Assembly: GCA_963832945.1 (NCBI GenBank)
Contig: CAWHVV010000010.1
Location: 434,001 to 498,000, forward strand
From: JAFEDN01 sp963832945
Lineage (GTDB): Bacteria; Pseudomonadota; Gammaproteobacteria; Coxiellales; Coxiellaceae
Direction of reading: 5' to 3'
DNA: 64,000 nucleotides
Shown: positions 22,770 through 33,318 of the stretch, one piece after another
Layout of the letters: each line of letters opens with the position of its first letter
Numbering within the stretch: the stretch's first letter is position 1
Program-made: the position numbers and the translations under genes
Notes under the pieces: model-generated
The model's input: the letters and a program-made list of their open reading frames with translations, nothing else
Databases searched by the model: none
What the model was told of the DNA's origin: nothing

Positions 22770-23495
22770 TTATTTTAGCAGAAAACGTGCAACCACACGG
22801 TAAATTTTAAATGAGTCACGCAATGGATTAAAATGTGATTGAGTATTTTGATTAAAATAAATAGTTTTAATCGGAATTTGATTCATCCGAATCTCCTGTC
22901 GCGCCGCCATCAACAACATTTCCATTTCCAGTTCGTAACCCTGTGATTTACTTTGTATCAGCGATTTTAACAGACTCACAGGAATCCCGCGTAAACCGGT
23001 TTGGGTGTCATACAAAGGTGTTGAACATATTTTGCGAAAAATATAACCCGTCAACACATTGCCGAACCTGCTGCGCCAGGGAATTCCGGCGGATTTCATC
23101 GAAGCTGCGGTAAAATCCCGCACCCCTAAATGTAAATGCAGGGGCATCTTCGCGAGTGCATCCGAGAGCGCCAAAATATCTTCGACGCAATGCTGCCCAT
23201 CCGCATCCGCAGTAATCAACCCCAGCGCGGCATCACCGGCCAGATTTAAATAATGCTGAAAAGCGGTTTTTAATGCCTGGCCTTTTCCCATATTTTGCGA
23301 ATGGTGCAAAACTTCCACCTGAGAATGCTGCAGCCGGGCAAACAAATCTCTCAATTTTGGACTGGAGCCGTCATTCACGACAATAATAAGCTGAAACGGC
23401 CGCAGCCTTCGAAGTTCCCGAATTAATTCCAGTAACTTTTCATCGGGCTGATAAGCGGGCACTACCACTGCCGGATATTGGGTTAAATGCCGCAT
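22770..23495 (-). CDS. Family 2 glycosyltransferase (polyprenyl-phosphate sugar transferase-like)
   Basis: A 241-residue GT-A fold protein. Near the N terminus VVVPAYQPDE and VVNDGSS form the nucleotide-sugar site, and DADGQH near 95 carries the metal-binding DxD-like motif. The layout resembles dolichyl-phosphate mannosyltransferase and ArnC-type enzymes, but without their C-terminal membrane helices. The donor and acceptor cannot be told. Its ATG directly follows the gcvPB stop (TGAATG), so translation is coupled to the broken gcvPB gene, which may lower its expression. Confidence 0.87.
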   Translation of the reverse strand: MRHLTQYPAVVVPAYQPDEKLLELIRELRRLRPFQLIIVVNDGSSPKLRDLFARLQHSQVEVLHHSQNMGKGQALKTAFQHYLNLAGDAALGLITADADGQHCVEDILALSDALAKMPLHLHLGVRDFTAASMKSAGIPWRSRFGNVLTGYIFRKICSTPLYDTQTGLRGIPVSLLKSLIQSKSQGYELEMEMLLMAARQEIRMNQIPIKTIYFNQNTQSHFNPLRDSFKIYRVVARFLLK

Positions 23496-24955
23496 TCATT
23501 TTTCCTCGGGAAATGTAAAGACTAAATTCAGATCTCTGGCGGCTTTCACTTCGTCGAGGCGGCCGACTATCTGATTATGGGGCGCCAGTTTGAGCAGTCC
23601 AGGCTGATGTTTTGCTTCGTCGAGAATTTTTGCCATTATCTCCACAAAATCGTCCAGCGTTTGCTTACTCTCCGTTTCGGTCGGCTCGATCAGCAAACAT
23701 TCGGGAATACACTGGGGAAAATAAACCGTCGGCGCATAACAGCCATAATCCAGTAACCGCTTCGCAATATCTTGAGCAGTCACGCCAAAGGCATCGGTGA
23801 GCGGCTTCGCGGTAATAATAAATTCATGGGCGGCCCGCCGCTCTGGAAACGCTAAAGTATAACCGATTTTTTCTAAACGCTTCTTCAAATAATTGGCATT
23901 GAGTACGGCATATTGCGACACTCGACGCAATCCGGTCCTACCCAACATTCGCGTGTAAATATAGGCGCGAAGGAGCACGCCGGCATTGCCCATGAAAGCT
24001 GACAACGGTCCAATACTTTGTGGACGGTCCCTTAATTCCAGCCAGCGATATCCCGCGGAGTTATGCGCAACCATGGGCACCGGCAAAAATGGCTGTAATA
24101 ACTCATTGACAGCCACGGGTCCTGCCCCGGACCTCCTCCGCCGTGAGGCGTGGCGAAAGTTTTATGTAAATTTAAATGCATAACATCAAAACCCATGTCG
24201 CCAGGACGAATTTCGCCTAAAATCGCGTTTAAATTGGCGCCATCGTAATATAACAGCCCGCCGGCAGCATGGATAATTCTCGCAATTTCACCAATCTGCC
24301 GCTCGAAAACGCCAAATGTGGAGGGATTGGTGAGCATAAATCCAGCGGTTTTAGGCCCTGCCGCAGCGGTCAGAGCACCAGGTCAATATCGCCCTCTTTT
24401 GTCGTTGGAATTTCCCGCACCTGTAAACCGCACATCGCTGCGGAAGCCGGGTTGGTCCCGTGCGCCGCGTCCGGTACCAGCATTTCAGTTCGTTGATGAT
24501 CGCCGCGGGCGCCATGATAGGCCAAAATCATCATGACACCCGCCAGTTCTCCCTGGGAACCGGCCATAGGCGCCAACGATACCGCGTTCATGCCGGTAAT
24601 TTCCACCAACATTTCCTGCATCTCATACAAACAGACCAAAAATCCCTGACTATTTTCGGCAGACTGATAAGGATGTCTTTGCAAAAATCCAGGCAACGAA
24701 GCAAGACGATGAGCGGCGCGCGGATTATATTTCATCGTACACGATCCCAGCGGATAAAAACGTGTATCAATGCAAAAATTGCGCGTGGATAATTGCGTAA
24801 AATGCCGCACCACTTCCAGCTCGGATAACTCCGGTAAACGAAGAGGTGCGCTTCGCAATAAATTTGCAGGAATATCCGTGCAATCCACCGGCGCATTGCT
24901 CAAATGAGCGCACGAATACGCGATTGGGCTGAGACTTTTCAAAAATTAATTCCAT
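23496..24955 (-). pseudogene. gcvPB: Glycine decarboxylase P protein subunit 2, three frameshifts
   Basis: The whole GcvPB sequence is present but in four frames. It begins at ATG 24955 with MELIFEKSQPNR, shifts before SNAPVDCTDIPANLL, shifts again after EGDIDL (near 24380, as if one base of a GAT codon were lost) to ALTAAAGPKTAGF, and once more after GGGGPG (near 24126, one G short) to PVAVNELLQPF. The PLP-lysine segment HLNLHKTFATPHGG survives in the third piece. With three separate shifts in one gene, decay is more likely than error. The normal role is PLP-dependent glycine decarboxylation together with GcvPA and lipoyl GcvH. Confidence 0.85.
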
Positions 24956-24986
24956 ATGGTAATTCCACATTATTTTTGGGTTCAAC

Positions 24987-25072
24987 CGTCATTGCGAGCG
25001 CCAGCGAAGCAATCCAGTTCGCACTTCGGACAACCTCTATACTGGATTGCTTCGCTGACGCTCGCAATGACG
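24987..25072. repeat. 32-bp inverted repeat (CGTCATTGCGAGCG type) between gcvPA and gcvPB
   Basis: Bases 24987-25018 and 25041-25072 pair with one mismatch around a 22-base loop. The arm begins CGTCATTGCGAGCG and ends AATCCAGT. The type is a widespread dispersed palindrome. It separates gcvPA and gcvPB, which are normally adjacent or overlapping, so its arrival may be linked to the breakdown of both. Confidence 0.88.
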
Positions 25073-25144
25073 CTAAAAAATCTAAAACTCTGATGCGATA
25101 CTATATCCTGAGTTTTTGATTTACAGCGCCTATCAATCGCCTTT

Positions 25145-26539
25145 TCAAAGAGAGGAACGAGAGGCGTCCGAAACATTGCTGTCGAATTTAATACATTGCG
25201 CCAAACAGTGTTGAAAACGCACAAGATCCTGCCGGGTTTTAGTTTCAGTCACGCAAATTAATAAGCAATTCGCCTAACTCGGGATATTCTGTTTTTAATC
25301 ATACCCGCCCTGAATTCCACGACGCATCAGATTAAGTAATACTTGCTCCGCAGGAAAAGGCAGCCGTACTACAAATTCGTGAAATAACGGACGGTTAAAA
25401 ACCAGTTCGACACCGGGGATTTCAGCCAGCGCTGTTTGTAACCACCGTGCCTGCGTATGACTCAGTGCGGCGACATTACGCAAACCCTTCGGCCCCAGTA
25501 AACTGAGATAAATCGTTGCGGCAGTGACCAACAATCCCTGATTGGTGCAAATGTTTGAAGTCGCTTTCGCGCGGCGAATGTGTTGCTCTCGCGTTTGCAG
25601 GGTCAGAGTAAAACCGCTGCGCCCCTGCGCGTCGATGGTACGGCCAACAATTCTGCCCGGCAATTGCCGCAGCAATGCTTTGCGACAACCCATAAATCCA
25701 AAGTAAGGCCCACCCGAAGCTAATGGCGCGCCCAATGGTTGGCCTTCTCCACAAACGATATCCGCGCCATGTCCGCCCCAACTGCCAGGTTCCTTTAACA
25801 ATGCCATGGCTATTGGATTCACCACGGCAATTACCAGAGCATTGTGCTGGTGGGCGAAATGAGTGATGGCGTCCACATCTTCAAGGACACCAAAAAAATT
25901 CGGCTGGGGAATAATTACCGCAGCCAAATCATGAGGATCGATGCTTTTTAAATTTTCCGGAAGAATGCAACCCCATGAAGGCTCATACGTCAATTCTTCT
26001 AAAGACACTCCTTGCACCTGAATAAGTGTTTGCAAAACACGCCGGTATGCAGGATGCAAAGTCCGGGGAATGAGAATACGTTTCCCGCCCGCGCCTTTTA
26101 AACGCAGCGCCATCAGCACTGCTTCCGCCAGAGCGCTGGCGCCGTCGTATAACGAAGCATTGGCGACATCCACACCCAGCAACTGCGCAATCATGGTTTG
26201 GTATTCATAAATAAGTTGTAAAGTGCCTTGACTGGCTTCGGCCTGGTAGGGAGTATAGGCCGTATAAAATTCCCCTCGCGAAGTGATTTCCCAAACCGCA
26301 GCCGGAATATGGTGTTCGTAAGCGCCCGCGCCGATAAAATTTCCGCCAGGCGGAAAATGGGGCTCCCGTTCCTGCATCAACCGGGTCACTGCACATTCGG
26401 ATAAGCCTTCCGGTAAGTTTTCCAGACTGGTTCGGGGCAAATTGGCAGGAATCTCATCAAACAATCGGGAAATTTCATTCAGATTTAATTCCGCGAGCAT
26501 TTGCGCAATGTCAGTCTGAGTATGGGGTATAAATGGCAT
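25145..26539 (-). pseudogene. gcvPA: Glycine decarboxylase P protein subunit 1, 3' end frameshifted
   Basis: The first 414 residues (26539 to 25295) read as normal GcvPA, from MPFIPHTQTDIAQML to RRGIQGGYD, then hit TAA. Reading on in the other frames recovers the family's C terminus: LKTEYPELGELLI and then CVTETKTRQDLVRF, ending at TGA 25145. Two indels within 60 bases are needed, one in an A/T run at about 25293. The lost tail is about 50 residues, so partial folding is possible, but the partner GcvPB is also broken. It follows gcvH with 3 bases between. Confidence 0.82.
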
Positions 26540-26542
26540 TTC

Positions 26543-26938
26543 TTATTCCTGGGTTTCAACCAGCGCCTGATATTTTGAGGCATCCAGTAATTTTTCTAAC
26601 TCACTCTGATCAGAAATTCGCAGACGAAACAACCAGCCGGCGCCATAAGGATCGGTATTCACGGTTCCCGGTGCATCCTGCAAAGTTTCATTGACAGCGA
26701 TGACGGCGCCATTCAGCGGACTGTAAACATCCGCAGCAGCTTTAACGGATTCGACCACCGCGATCTCTTTTCCAATAACAGTCTGTTGGTGGAGTTTGGG
26801 TAATTCCACAAATACCAGATCGCCCAGCAAATGCTGGGCGTGGTCAGTGATACCGACGGTGACGGTTTGATTATCTTCAATCCGCACCCATTCGTGGGTG
26901 GCGCTGTAACGTAATTCTTTAGGGTAGACTTCACTCAT
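26543..26938 (-). CDS. gcvH: Glycine cleavage system H protein
   Basis: A 131-residue lipoyl carrier that shuttles the aminomethyl group between the P, T and L proteins. The lipoyl-lysine is K66 in VESVKAAADVYSP, with the usual surrounding motif. Length is normal and the frame intact. Its ATG overlaps the gcvT stop (ATGA). Retention of intact gcvH and gcvT next to broken gcvP genes suggests either recent loss or another role, for example lipoate storage. Confidence 0.96.
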   Translation of the reverse strand: MSEVYPKELRYSATHEWVRIEDNQTVTVGITDHAQHLLGDLVFVELPKLHQQTVIGKEIAVVESVKAAADVYSPLNGAVIAVNETLQDAPGTVNTDPYGAGWLFRLRISDQSELEKLLDASKYQALVETQE

Positions 26939-28023
26939 GCTAATTTTTCCTCATGTTTTTTTAGAAATGGTAAAGTCGTGATTTCCACAGAAACCATTTT
27001 TCCACGGCGTTCAATGAAAGCATTCTCCGTGTCTTTTGCTGGAATGCGCGCCATAGCAATGGCATGACCGAGAGTCGGCGAAAATCCGCCGCTGGTAATT
27101 TCGCCGGCATCAATACCGTCTATCCAGACGCGCTGATGATTACGCAGAACTCCAGGGTCACGCATGACCAATCCCACCAGGCGCCGCAATCCGCCTTTTT
27201 GTTTTTGGCGAAACATGGCATCGCGGCCGATAAAATGTCTTTGCGAATCGAGCCAACCCACTGTCCAGCCCAGGTTAGATTCCAGCGGTGTGGTGGTTTC
27301 ATCCATATCCGCGCCATATAAATTAAGGCCCGCCTCTAATCGCAAAGTGTCTCGCGCACCCAGGCCGCAGGGCTGAATTTCAAGTGCTAACAGGTCCATC
27401 CAAAATTGCGGCGCTGCTGTTGCAGGTAAAATTATTTCAGCGCCATCTTCGCCGGTGTATCCGGTACGGGAAACCTGCCAATCTCCGTGCAAAAAACAGT
27501 GAAAAGGACGCAACGATTGGAGTGCCGCACCCACCGGATGAGGGAAGAAAGAAAATAATTTCGTCAGGGCCTGAGGTCCCTGCACGGCGACCATCGCCAG
27601 ATCGTGACGCTCCTGCAAATTCACGTCATAAGCAGGGCTGAGTTGTTTTAACCATTCCAGATCGACAGCTCGCCGGCCTGCATTAATTACCAAACGATAA
27701 AAATTTTCTTCCAGACGATAAACAATCAAATCATCTATGATGCCGCCTCGGGAATTTAACAAACAGCTATAAAGCGCTTTGTTATTTTTATTGAGTTTTT
27801 TCACGTCATTTGCCAATGCAAAACGCAGGAAGTCAGTGGCGTCCTTTCCATGAATATCCACCACGCCCATGTGTGAGACATCAAACATGCCCGTGCGCTG
27901 ACGCACCGCGTGATGCTCCGCAATTTGCGAGCCATAATTCAATGGCATTTGCCAACCGGCAAAATCCACCATTTGCCCGCCAAGCCTGAAATGGAGATCG
28001 TATAAAGGCGTTTTTCGACTCAT
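26935..28023 (-). CDS. gcvT: Glycine cleavage system T protein (aminomethyltransferase)
   Basis: A 362-residue folate-dependent enzyme that releases ammonia and forms methylene-tetrahydrofolate, the cofactor FolD uses. Family marks are TPLYDLHFRLGGQMVDFAGW near the start, HMGVVDIHG, and RTGYTGEDGAEI near 195. The start ATG at 28023 has AGGGAAG about eight bases before it and begins at the normal family position. A longer frame from 28068 would add 15 unrelated residues. It heads the seven-gene run down to pncA. I see no glycine riboswitch in the 160-base leader. Confidence 0.95.
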   Translation of the reverse strand: MSRKTPLYDLHFRLGGQMVDFAGWQMPLNYGSQIAEHHAVRQRTGMFDVSHMGVVDIHGKDATDFLRFALANDVKKLNKNNKALYSCLLNSRGGIIDDLIVYRLEENFYRLVINAGRRAVDLEWLKQLSPAYDVNLQERHDLAMVAVQGPQALTKLFSFFPHPVGAALQSLRPFHCFLHGDWQVSRTGYTGEDGAEIILPATAAPQFWMDLLALEIQPCGLGARDTLRLEAGLNLYGADMDETTTPLESNLGWTVGWLDSQRHFIGRDAMFRQKQKGGLRRLVGLVMRDPGVLRNHQRVWIDGIDAGEITSGGFSPTLGHAIAMARIPAKDTENAFIERRGKMVSVEITTLPFLKKHEEKLA

Positions 28024-28228
28024 TATGCTTCCCTGCGCATTAAATTCAGGATTTATATTAACGAACATTTGCTTTCCTGTCAGTAATGTTTTGCGAAATA
28101 CAAATGTTTTTCATGAATTAAAAATGCACTGATAATCGCCATTTTTTTGGAATATTTGTTGACAATGTAGGAATTTTTTTTAACAATGAAATCGACTGCT
28201 TTTAATTTTAACAACAAAGGAGCTTTTT

Positions 28229-30694
28229 ATGTTACAGGAAAATGACAACCCTGATTCGCCTTATCAATCCCTAAACGGAAATCCAAAACCTAATAAACTT
28301 AAAAAAAATTCTCTCAATTCAAAGAAAAACACCAAGAAAAGACAAAATAATAACTTCGATGAAAAATCTACCTTATCACTTTCATCTCAGGATATAAAAG
28401 CTATTAACCAATATGCAACCGATAGACTGCCTGTGTTAAAGACGCAGAGAGAAACTCTACAACAGCAGATACAGCAGCTACAGCCGAATGAGGATGGTAA
28501 CGAATTACGACAAGACCATGCTGACGTGGAAAAACAGATTAGACAAATTGAAGACGCATTACCTAACGACGATCAGAAGTGGTTAGAACCGTTCCCAACT
28601 GATAACAAATACGCATTTTTAGAAGAAAAATATGATGATGATGATGATGATGACAAAAGGATTCAATATCCTCCCGCCATACCTCATGAAGGCAAATTAA
28701 TCTCAAAGACTTTTCCACGTGATGTTAAGGATAAAAACTTCGACCTTTTATGGCGCACCGCCATTCGCAGAGAGGTTTCCCACCATTTCGAAAATTTAAG
28801 AACAGAGCTAAAGCACAGTGATATTCAGTCATGGCGGAATGTGGAACAGGCTATTGGTTGGGAAGCGGCCGTCGCAGGGGTCACTGCTTTCTTAACGACA
28901 GTGGGCAAGTATTGGGATAAACCAAAAAGACAGAAATTACTAATAGATATCGGTTGGTGGATATTAAAAATCGCCCAGTTCACCGAAGTTCTCTACACTC
29001 TGGGCGGCGTCATTCTCAGCTTTTTCAAAGTGAATTTTGATGACCCGGTTTTTTGGCTGGGCATTATACCCACTATCATCGCCAGTCCATTGACTCTGGT
29101 CATGAATGTCAGTCTGGTCGATCCCGATTCTGAAGTATCGAATGAAATTTGTCCTAAAAATCTTCGGATTAATCATGAATACCTGGCCCAAACCGGCAAA
29201 ATAAAATTTATAAATTCGGTCATCGACACCGATCATTTAGGATTCAAAAACGATTTTGGCGCGCAATATTATTTAAGATACGTGGGACCTCTGGCATCCC
29301 GGGAACCCGACTGGGTCCTGCCATGGTACCTGGCTCCTCTGCGATGGCTGACGATCGCCATTAATGATCTTACTTTTATGATCAATAATACCGTTGGACC
29401 ATTGGGGAACTGGTTCGCGGCCGGCTTCGTCATCAGTCTGACAAATATGAGTTCCATAAAGAAAATCATCACTGGCGGCATTACTTTTGCTCCGGTATTG
29501 GTTACCAACTGCGGTTATTACGTCGCGCTGGGATATCAACCGGTCGTTAAAGCCAACAACGACACTTGGTCCGCACGCAATCCCATTGTGCAGTCTTTCC
29601 GCATAGACTGGGTGGCGGCTCTAAAAGGTCTGATTGAGTATTTGAATAATGCCATCCTGCGCGGGCTGACGATTTCCGGTTGCGTAGCCGCCACACTGGA
29701 ATACCTGGACGCACAAGGGTTATTGTCCGAAGGGCTATTGGCCGACATTAATCATTACGCGACTCTGATGATTTTTATCGCCATCGCCATTGCCACCGCG
29801 TTCACTCGCCACCGGGCGTTTGGCAGTATTCTGGAAGCCTGCACGTTCATGCTGCCTTATGGCCAAGAAGTCGTTATTACCAGTCCAAGGGTGCTTAATT
29901 TTGGCGGTATTCAGGATATCGTGAAAGCCGAGTTCAGCGCCGGCGATCTGGTTAAATTGCAGAAGAATGCCTTTTTATACGGCGCCTGCTACGCTGGGGC
30001 AGCCGGAATTCTGCTTGCCAAAAAATTTGATCTCATTTACGCAGTGCCTGGCACTATCGCTACTCTCTTTGCATTTGCTTTACTCGATTATTACGCCAGC
30101 AAAGGGGTTTTAATTAGAAAAAGAACGCGGGCGGTGCTGGATACTTTGTCAGGGATGATCAGGGAATCCAAAGCCTCACCCGAATTACTCCGGTTTGTCT
30201 TCTGGACTGTATTTTTCGACGCGATTATTCGGGCGATAGGAAGAATCGGCGGCATGCGTGGCATTCCCTTTGTTCAGGCTGTCGGACTGACTAATCTGGA
30301 AATGTTTTTTGCGGGCCTGTCGTATACGATACCTGCGGCGATACCGGAAGCGTTATTCTTCATGGGACAGATGATGAAAAACGGTCCGGGAATTATTAAA
30401 TTTGTGCAGAACAGCGCAGAAGACGCCAAACCGGGAGAAAACAACGGTTGCTGGAGAAGGAGTAACCGGACGTTGTCCAAATTTTTGACCTGGTCAATGC
30501 CATGCTTTTTCAGAAAACGGCCCGAACCCGAGCCCGTGGCTTTGAATTCAATTAACGGTCCCGGCGCCGTCCCCATGATCCAGGGTGGAACACATTCGAT
30601 GACGATATACGCGCAGAATAATGGCGAAAGAATCCGGTCCACACTCCGGAAAGTTAAAGAGGCAGAGAAAAACGAAATGTGCCTGGTGATGTAA
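28229..30694 (+). CDS. Large multi-pass membrane protein with C-terminal CaaX box, candidate effector
   Basis: Not recognised as a known family. The 821-residue protein has a polar Asn/Lys-rich head (1-55), a Gln/Glu-rich helical stretch likely to be a coiled coil (about 55-110), an Asp run (near 135-142), then about ten hydrophobic segments from roughly 205 to 740. The C-terminal cytosol-type tail of about 90 residues is basic and ends EKNEMCLVM. C818 followed by Leu, Val and Met is a canonical CaaX box, and Met at the last place favours farnesylation. Bacteria lack this enzyme, so the motif points to modification in a eukaryotic host, as known for some Legionella effectors. A good AAAGGAG lies before the ATG. 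The gene stands alone between gcvT and ubiI. Confidence 0.75.
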   Translation: MLQENDNPDSPYQSLNGNPKPNKLKKNSLNSKKNTKKRQNNNFDEKSTLSLSSQDIKAINQYATDRLPVLKTQRETLQQQIQQLQPNEDGNELRQDHADVEKQIRQIEDALPNDDQKWLEPFPTDNKYAFLEEKYDDDDDDDKRIQYPPAIPHEGKLISKTFPRDVKDKNFDLLWRTAIRREVSHHFENLRTELKHSDIQSWRNVEQAIGWEAAVAGVTAFLTTVGKYWDKPKRQKLLIDIGWWILKIAQFTEVLYTLGGVILSFFKVNFDDPVFWLGIIPTIIASPLTLVMNVSLVDPDSEVSNEICPKNLRINHEYLAQTGKIKFINSVIDTDHLGFKNDFGAQYYLRYVGPLASREPDWVLPWYLAPLRWLTIAINDLTFMINNTVGPLGNWFAAGFVISLTNMSSIKKIITGGITFAPVLVTNCGYYVALGYQPVVKANNDTWSARNPIVQSFRIDWVAALKGLIEYLNNAILRGLTISGCVAATLEYLDAQGLLSEGLLADINHYATLMIFIAIAIATAFTRHRAFGSILEACTFMLPYGQEVVITSPRVLNFGGIQDIVKAEFSAGDLVKLQKNAFLYGACYAGAAGILLAKKFDLIYAVPGTIATLFAFALLDYYASKGVLIRKRTRAVLDTLSGMIRESKASPELLRFVFWTVFFDAIIRAIGRIGGMRGIPFVQAVGLTNLEMFFAGLSYTIPAAIPEALFFMGQMMKNGPGIIKFVQNSAEDAKPGENNGCWRRSNRTLSKFLTWSMPCFFRKRPEPEPVALNSINGPGAVPMIQGGTHSMTIYAQNNGERIRSTLRKVKEAEKNEMCLVM

Positions 30695-30695
30695 A

Positions 30696-31928
30696 TTATT
30701 CCCCTCTCCCATCCAGGGAGAGGGAAATGTTTGTGGAATTTGCCAACTCCGGCATATCGCCCTGACGGCCGATGGCATATCTCATAATAAGATTTTTAAC
30801 ACAATCCAGCTGGTTAGTCAGATTCAGTCCCTGACTACGCAGCCGCACCATCCATGGAGAATTTTGCGCAAATAATTCTTTAAAACCACTCATCGCGGCC
30901 AGCATCAGGGTGTTATCACCTTTGCGCCAGCGCTGATAACGCCGCAATACCCGCAAACTGCCAATGTCATGCTGTTTTTGGCGCGCTTCAATGATGACCT
31001 GCGCTAATGCCGCCGCATCTAAAAATCCCAGATTGACTCCCTGACCCGCCAAAGGATGAATCGTGTGAGCCGCATCGCCGATTAACGCCAAACGCGGCAA
31101 CACATATTCCTGCGCATGCCGCATAACCAGCGGAATCATTTTTAAAGGAGTTAACAGGGTCATGGCTCCTAACCGGTGATTGAGCGCCGCGCTCATCTCT
31201 TCATTGAAATCCATGACGGATAAACCCATTAAACGCTGCGCCTCCAGCGAAGTGTTTGACCACACTATCGCAGTGGTTTGATTATCCGCCAGCGGCAACA
31301 CCCCCAGTGGCCCAGCCGGTAAAAAACTCTGCCAGCCGGTATTTTGATGAGTCCGCACGGTATGCACGACTGCGACCAGCGCCTGTTGCTCATAGGATCG
31401 CTCATGACTGCTAATGCCCATCTCTTCTCTTACCCACGAATGACCGCCATCAGCGCCGACAATTAATTGCGCGGGTATAAGAGTTTGATCTTCCAGCTGT
31501 AATTGCAGCTGAGTCAGGCTGTGGATGATTTTAAAAGGTTGACGCGGAGCGAGTATCGTCACCTGACTGAACGACTCTGCCGTTTCCCACAATGCTTTAA
31601 TCAGCGCACGGTTTTCAACGATGAAGCCCAGTTGTGGCTCGCCGATATCCGCGCTATCAAAATGGATGGCCCCGCCACCGCTGGAATCCCATACCTGTAA
31701 CGCCCGCAGAGGCGCATAAGCGGCAGGGTCTATTTTGTTCCAGACACCCAAATTCATTAAAATTTGTTGCGACACGGCATTGATTGCGCTGACCCGCGCA
31801 TCCGGCTGACTGTTGTCCCACTGTAAATCCGGAAGGCTGGTTTCCACCACCGTCACGGGAAAATTAGCCCGCGCCAACGCGTTCGCCAGAACCAGACCCA
31901 CCACTCCCGCTCCAATAATCACGATCAT
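30696..31928 (-). CDS. ubiI: Ubiquinone biosynthesis FAD monooxygenase (UbiI/VisC-like)
   Basis: A 410-residue flavoprotein hydroxylase of the UbiH/UbiI/UbiF family. FAD-binding GAGVVG at residues 6-11, a mid DG motif GADGGHSWVR near 160 and GDAAHTIHPLAGQG near 285 are all present. Pairing with a UbiH-like gene directly upstream supports UbiI, the C5 hydroxylase, but the family members are hard to separate by eye. The last residues (SLSLDGRGE) come from a palindrome CCCTCTCCC/GGGAGAGGG at 30702-30724, so the natural C terminus may have been altered by a repeat. Confidence 0.88.
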   Translation of the reverse strand: MIVIIGAGVVGLVLANALARANFPVTVVETSLPDLQWDNSQPDARVSAINAVSQQILMNLGVWNKIDPAAYAPLRALQVWDSSGGGAIHFDSADIGEPQLGFIVENRALIKALWETAESFSQVTILAPRQPFKIIHSLTQLQLQLEDQTLIPAQLIVGADGGHSWVREEMGISSHERSYEQQALVAVVHTVRTHQNTGWQSFLPAGPLGVLPLADNQTTAIVWSNTSLEAQRLMGLSVMDFNEEMSAALNHRLGAMTLLTPLKMIPLVMRHAQEYVLPRLALIGDAAHTIHPLAGQGVNLGFLDAAALAQVIIEARQKQHDIGSLRVLRRYQRWRKGDNTLMLAAMSGFKELFAQNSPWMVRLRSQGLNLTNQLDCVKNLIMRYAIGRQGDMPELANSTNISLSLDGRGE

Positions 31929-33147
31929 AAAGGAATCCCTCGCGCCAGTTTTGGGAGTCTGCCGGACAATCCCAGCAAACTTTTTGCCAGCCGGTGTTTT
32001 AAAGGCGGGATTAAATCGGCGGCGAACAATCCTGCACCGCGCAGTAATCCTAAACCCGGGATCTGTAAATCAAAAAATGGGCCGGCATAATCCGTCAAAT
32101 CACTAATCCAGCGTTGGTCTTTACCACGCCAGCCGAGATACTTTTTTAGCACCTGCTCATCACCCAGTGACTGTTGATTTTGCCTGGCGTCAATAAGAGT
32201 TTCCGCCAACGCCGCCACATCCCGCAAGCCCAGATTAAATCCCTGCGCCGCCAGTGGATAAATTGTGTGCGCGGCATTACCCAATAGTACTACGCCTCGG
32301 CGAATTTGTTCCCGGGCGATGATTCTTTCCAATGGAAAAGCCCGGCTCCGCTCCAGAATATGCCAGTCGCCCAGGCGGTCATGCATGGCGGTGATAAGAT
32401 ATTTCGCCAGTCGCTCATCAGGCCACAGCGAAACTTCGCCGGCCATTGTTCGCGTCAGGGTCCACACTACCCGGCATCGTTGTGGATTTTTCAGCGGTAA
32501 CACGGCGATGACACCGTGTTTAGTAAATCGTTCATAAGCAGTCGAATGGTGCGGCCGGCTCAGTTCAACACCCAAAGTCAGAGCGACATCGTCGCCGCTT
32601 TTTCCTGTGCGTCAATACCCAGTAATTTCCGGGTGGGTGAATGAGCGCCATCCGCAGCAACTAACAATTGAGTCTCGAAAGTTTTTTTGCCGTTAATAGT
32701 TTCCACTGTCACTGAGACATTATTGGAAAAATTTTGGACGTTGATTAATTTTTGGATCGAAATAAATTTGACGTGTTCAATTTGCGCAGCCCGCTGATAG
32801 AGTAAATTCTGTAACCGCTCAAAGGGCACTACGTAACCCAGGGCCGGGACGCCTTCCTCGACAGCACGGAAGTGCAAAGCGCCAAAACGTTTCTCTTCCG
32901 AAACATGCACGGTCAGGATTGGCTCTGCTAATGGACTCAGTTCCGGCCATATCGCCAAACTATTTAAAATTTTTTGACTGCCATAAGCCAGAGACAGCGG
33001 ACGGTTATCCGCGCCACGATCCGGCTGATCCGGCAAATGTGTTTCCAGCACCGCCACGCGAAAATGGGTGTTTTTCAATGCGGCAATCAGACTTGCGCCC
33101 ACAAGGCCGGCGCCCATGATAATAATATCGTATCCTTTCAAATCCAC
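31925..33147 (-). pseudogene. ubiH: Ubiquinone biosynthesis hydroxylase UbiH-like, single frameshift
   Basis: Two frames together make one complete UbiH-like protein of about 407 residues. The first (33147-32578) has the FAD-binding MGAGLVG, ends correctly in AADGAHSPTRKLLG and reaches a stop after AATMSL. The second continues ALTLGVELSRPHH and holds GNAAHTIYPLAAQG. One missing G in ATGTCGCTCTG near 32583 explains the break. Since ubiquinone is needed by the bd oxidase, the loss would matter unless UbiI or another hydroxylase substitutes. Assembly error is a real alternative. Confidence 0.85.
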
Positions 33148-33318
33148 CGGAATCTCCCGATTAAACTCCCTCCCTTATTACTATATTAAATACAGGCCGT
33201 CAATAAGACTTTCGTCAGTGTCCACCACCCGGGAATTACTATTGAATCCATACCAGGAAAAGGTTAACATGAAAAATGTCAGTTCGTCTTACAATTTTCA
33301 TAAAACGAGTTATTTTCA

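Noticed and set aside
28069..28228. Glycine riboswitch before gcvT
   Set aside because: The leader is short and AT-rich, and I see no paired conserved cores of a glycine aptamer.
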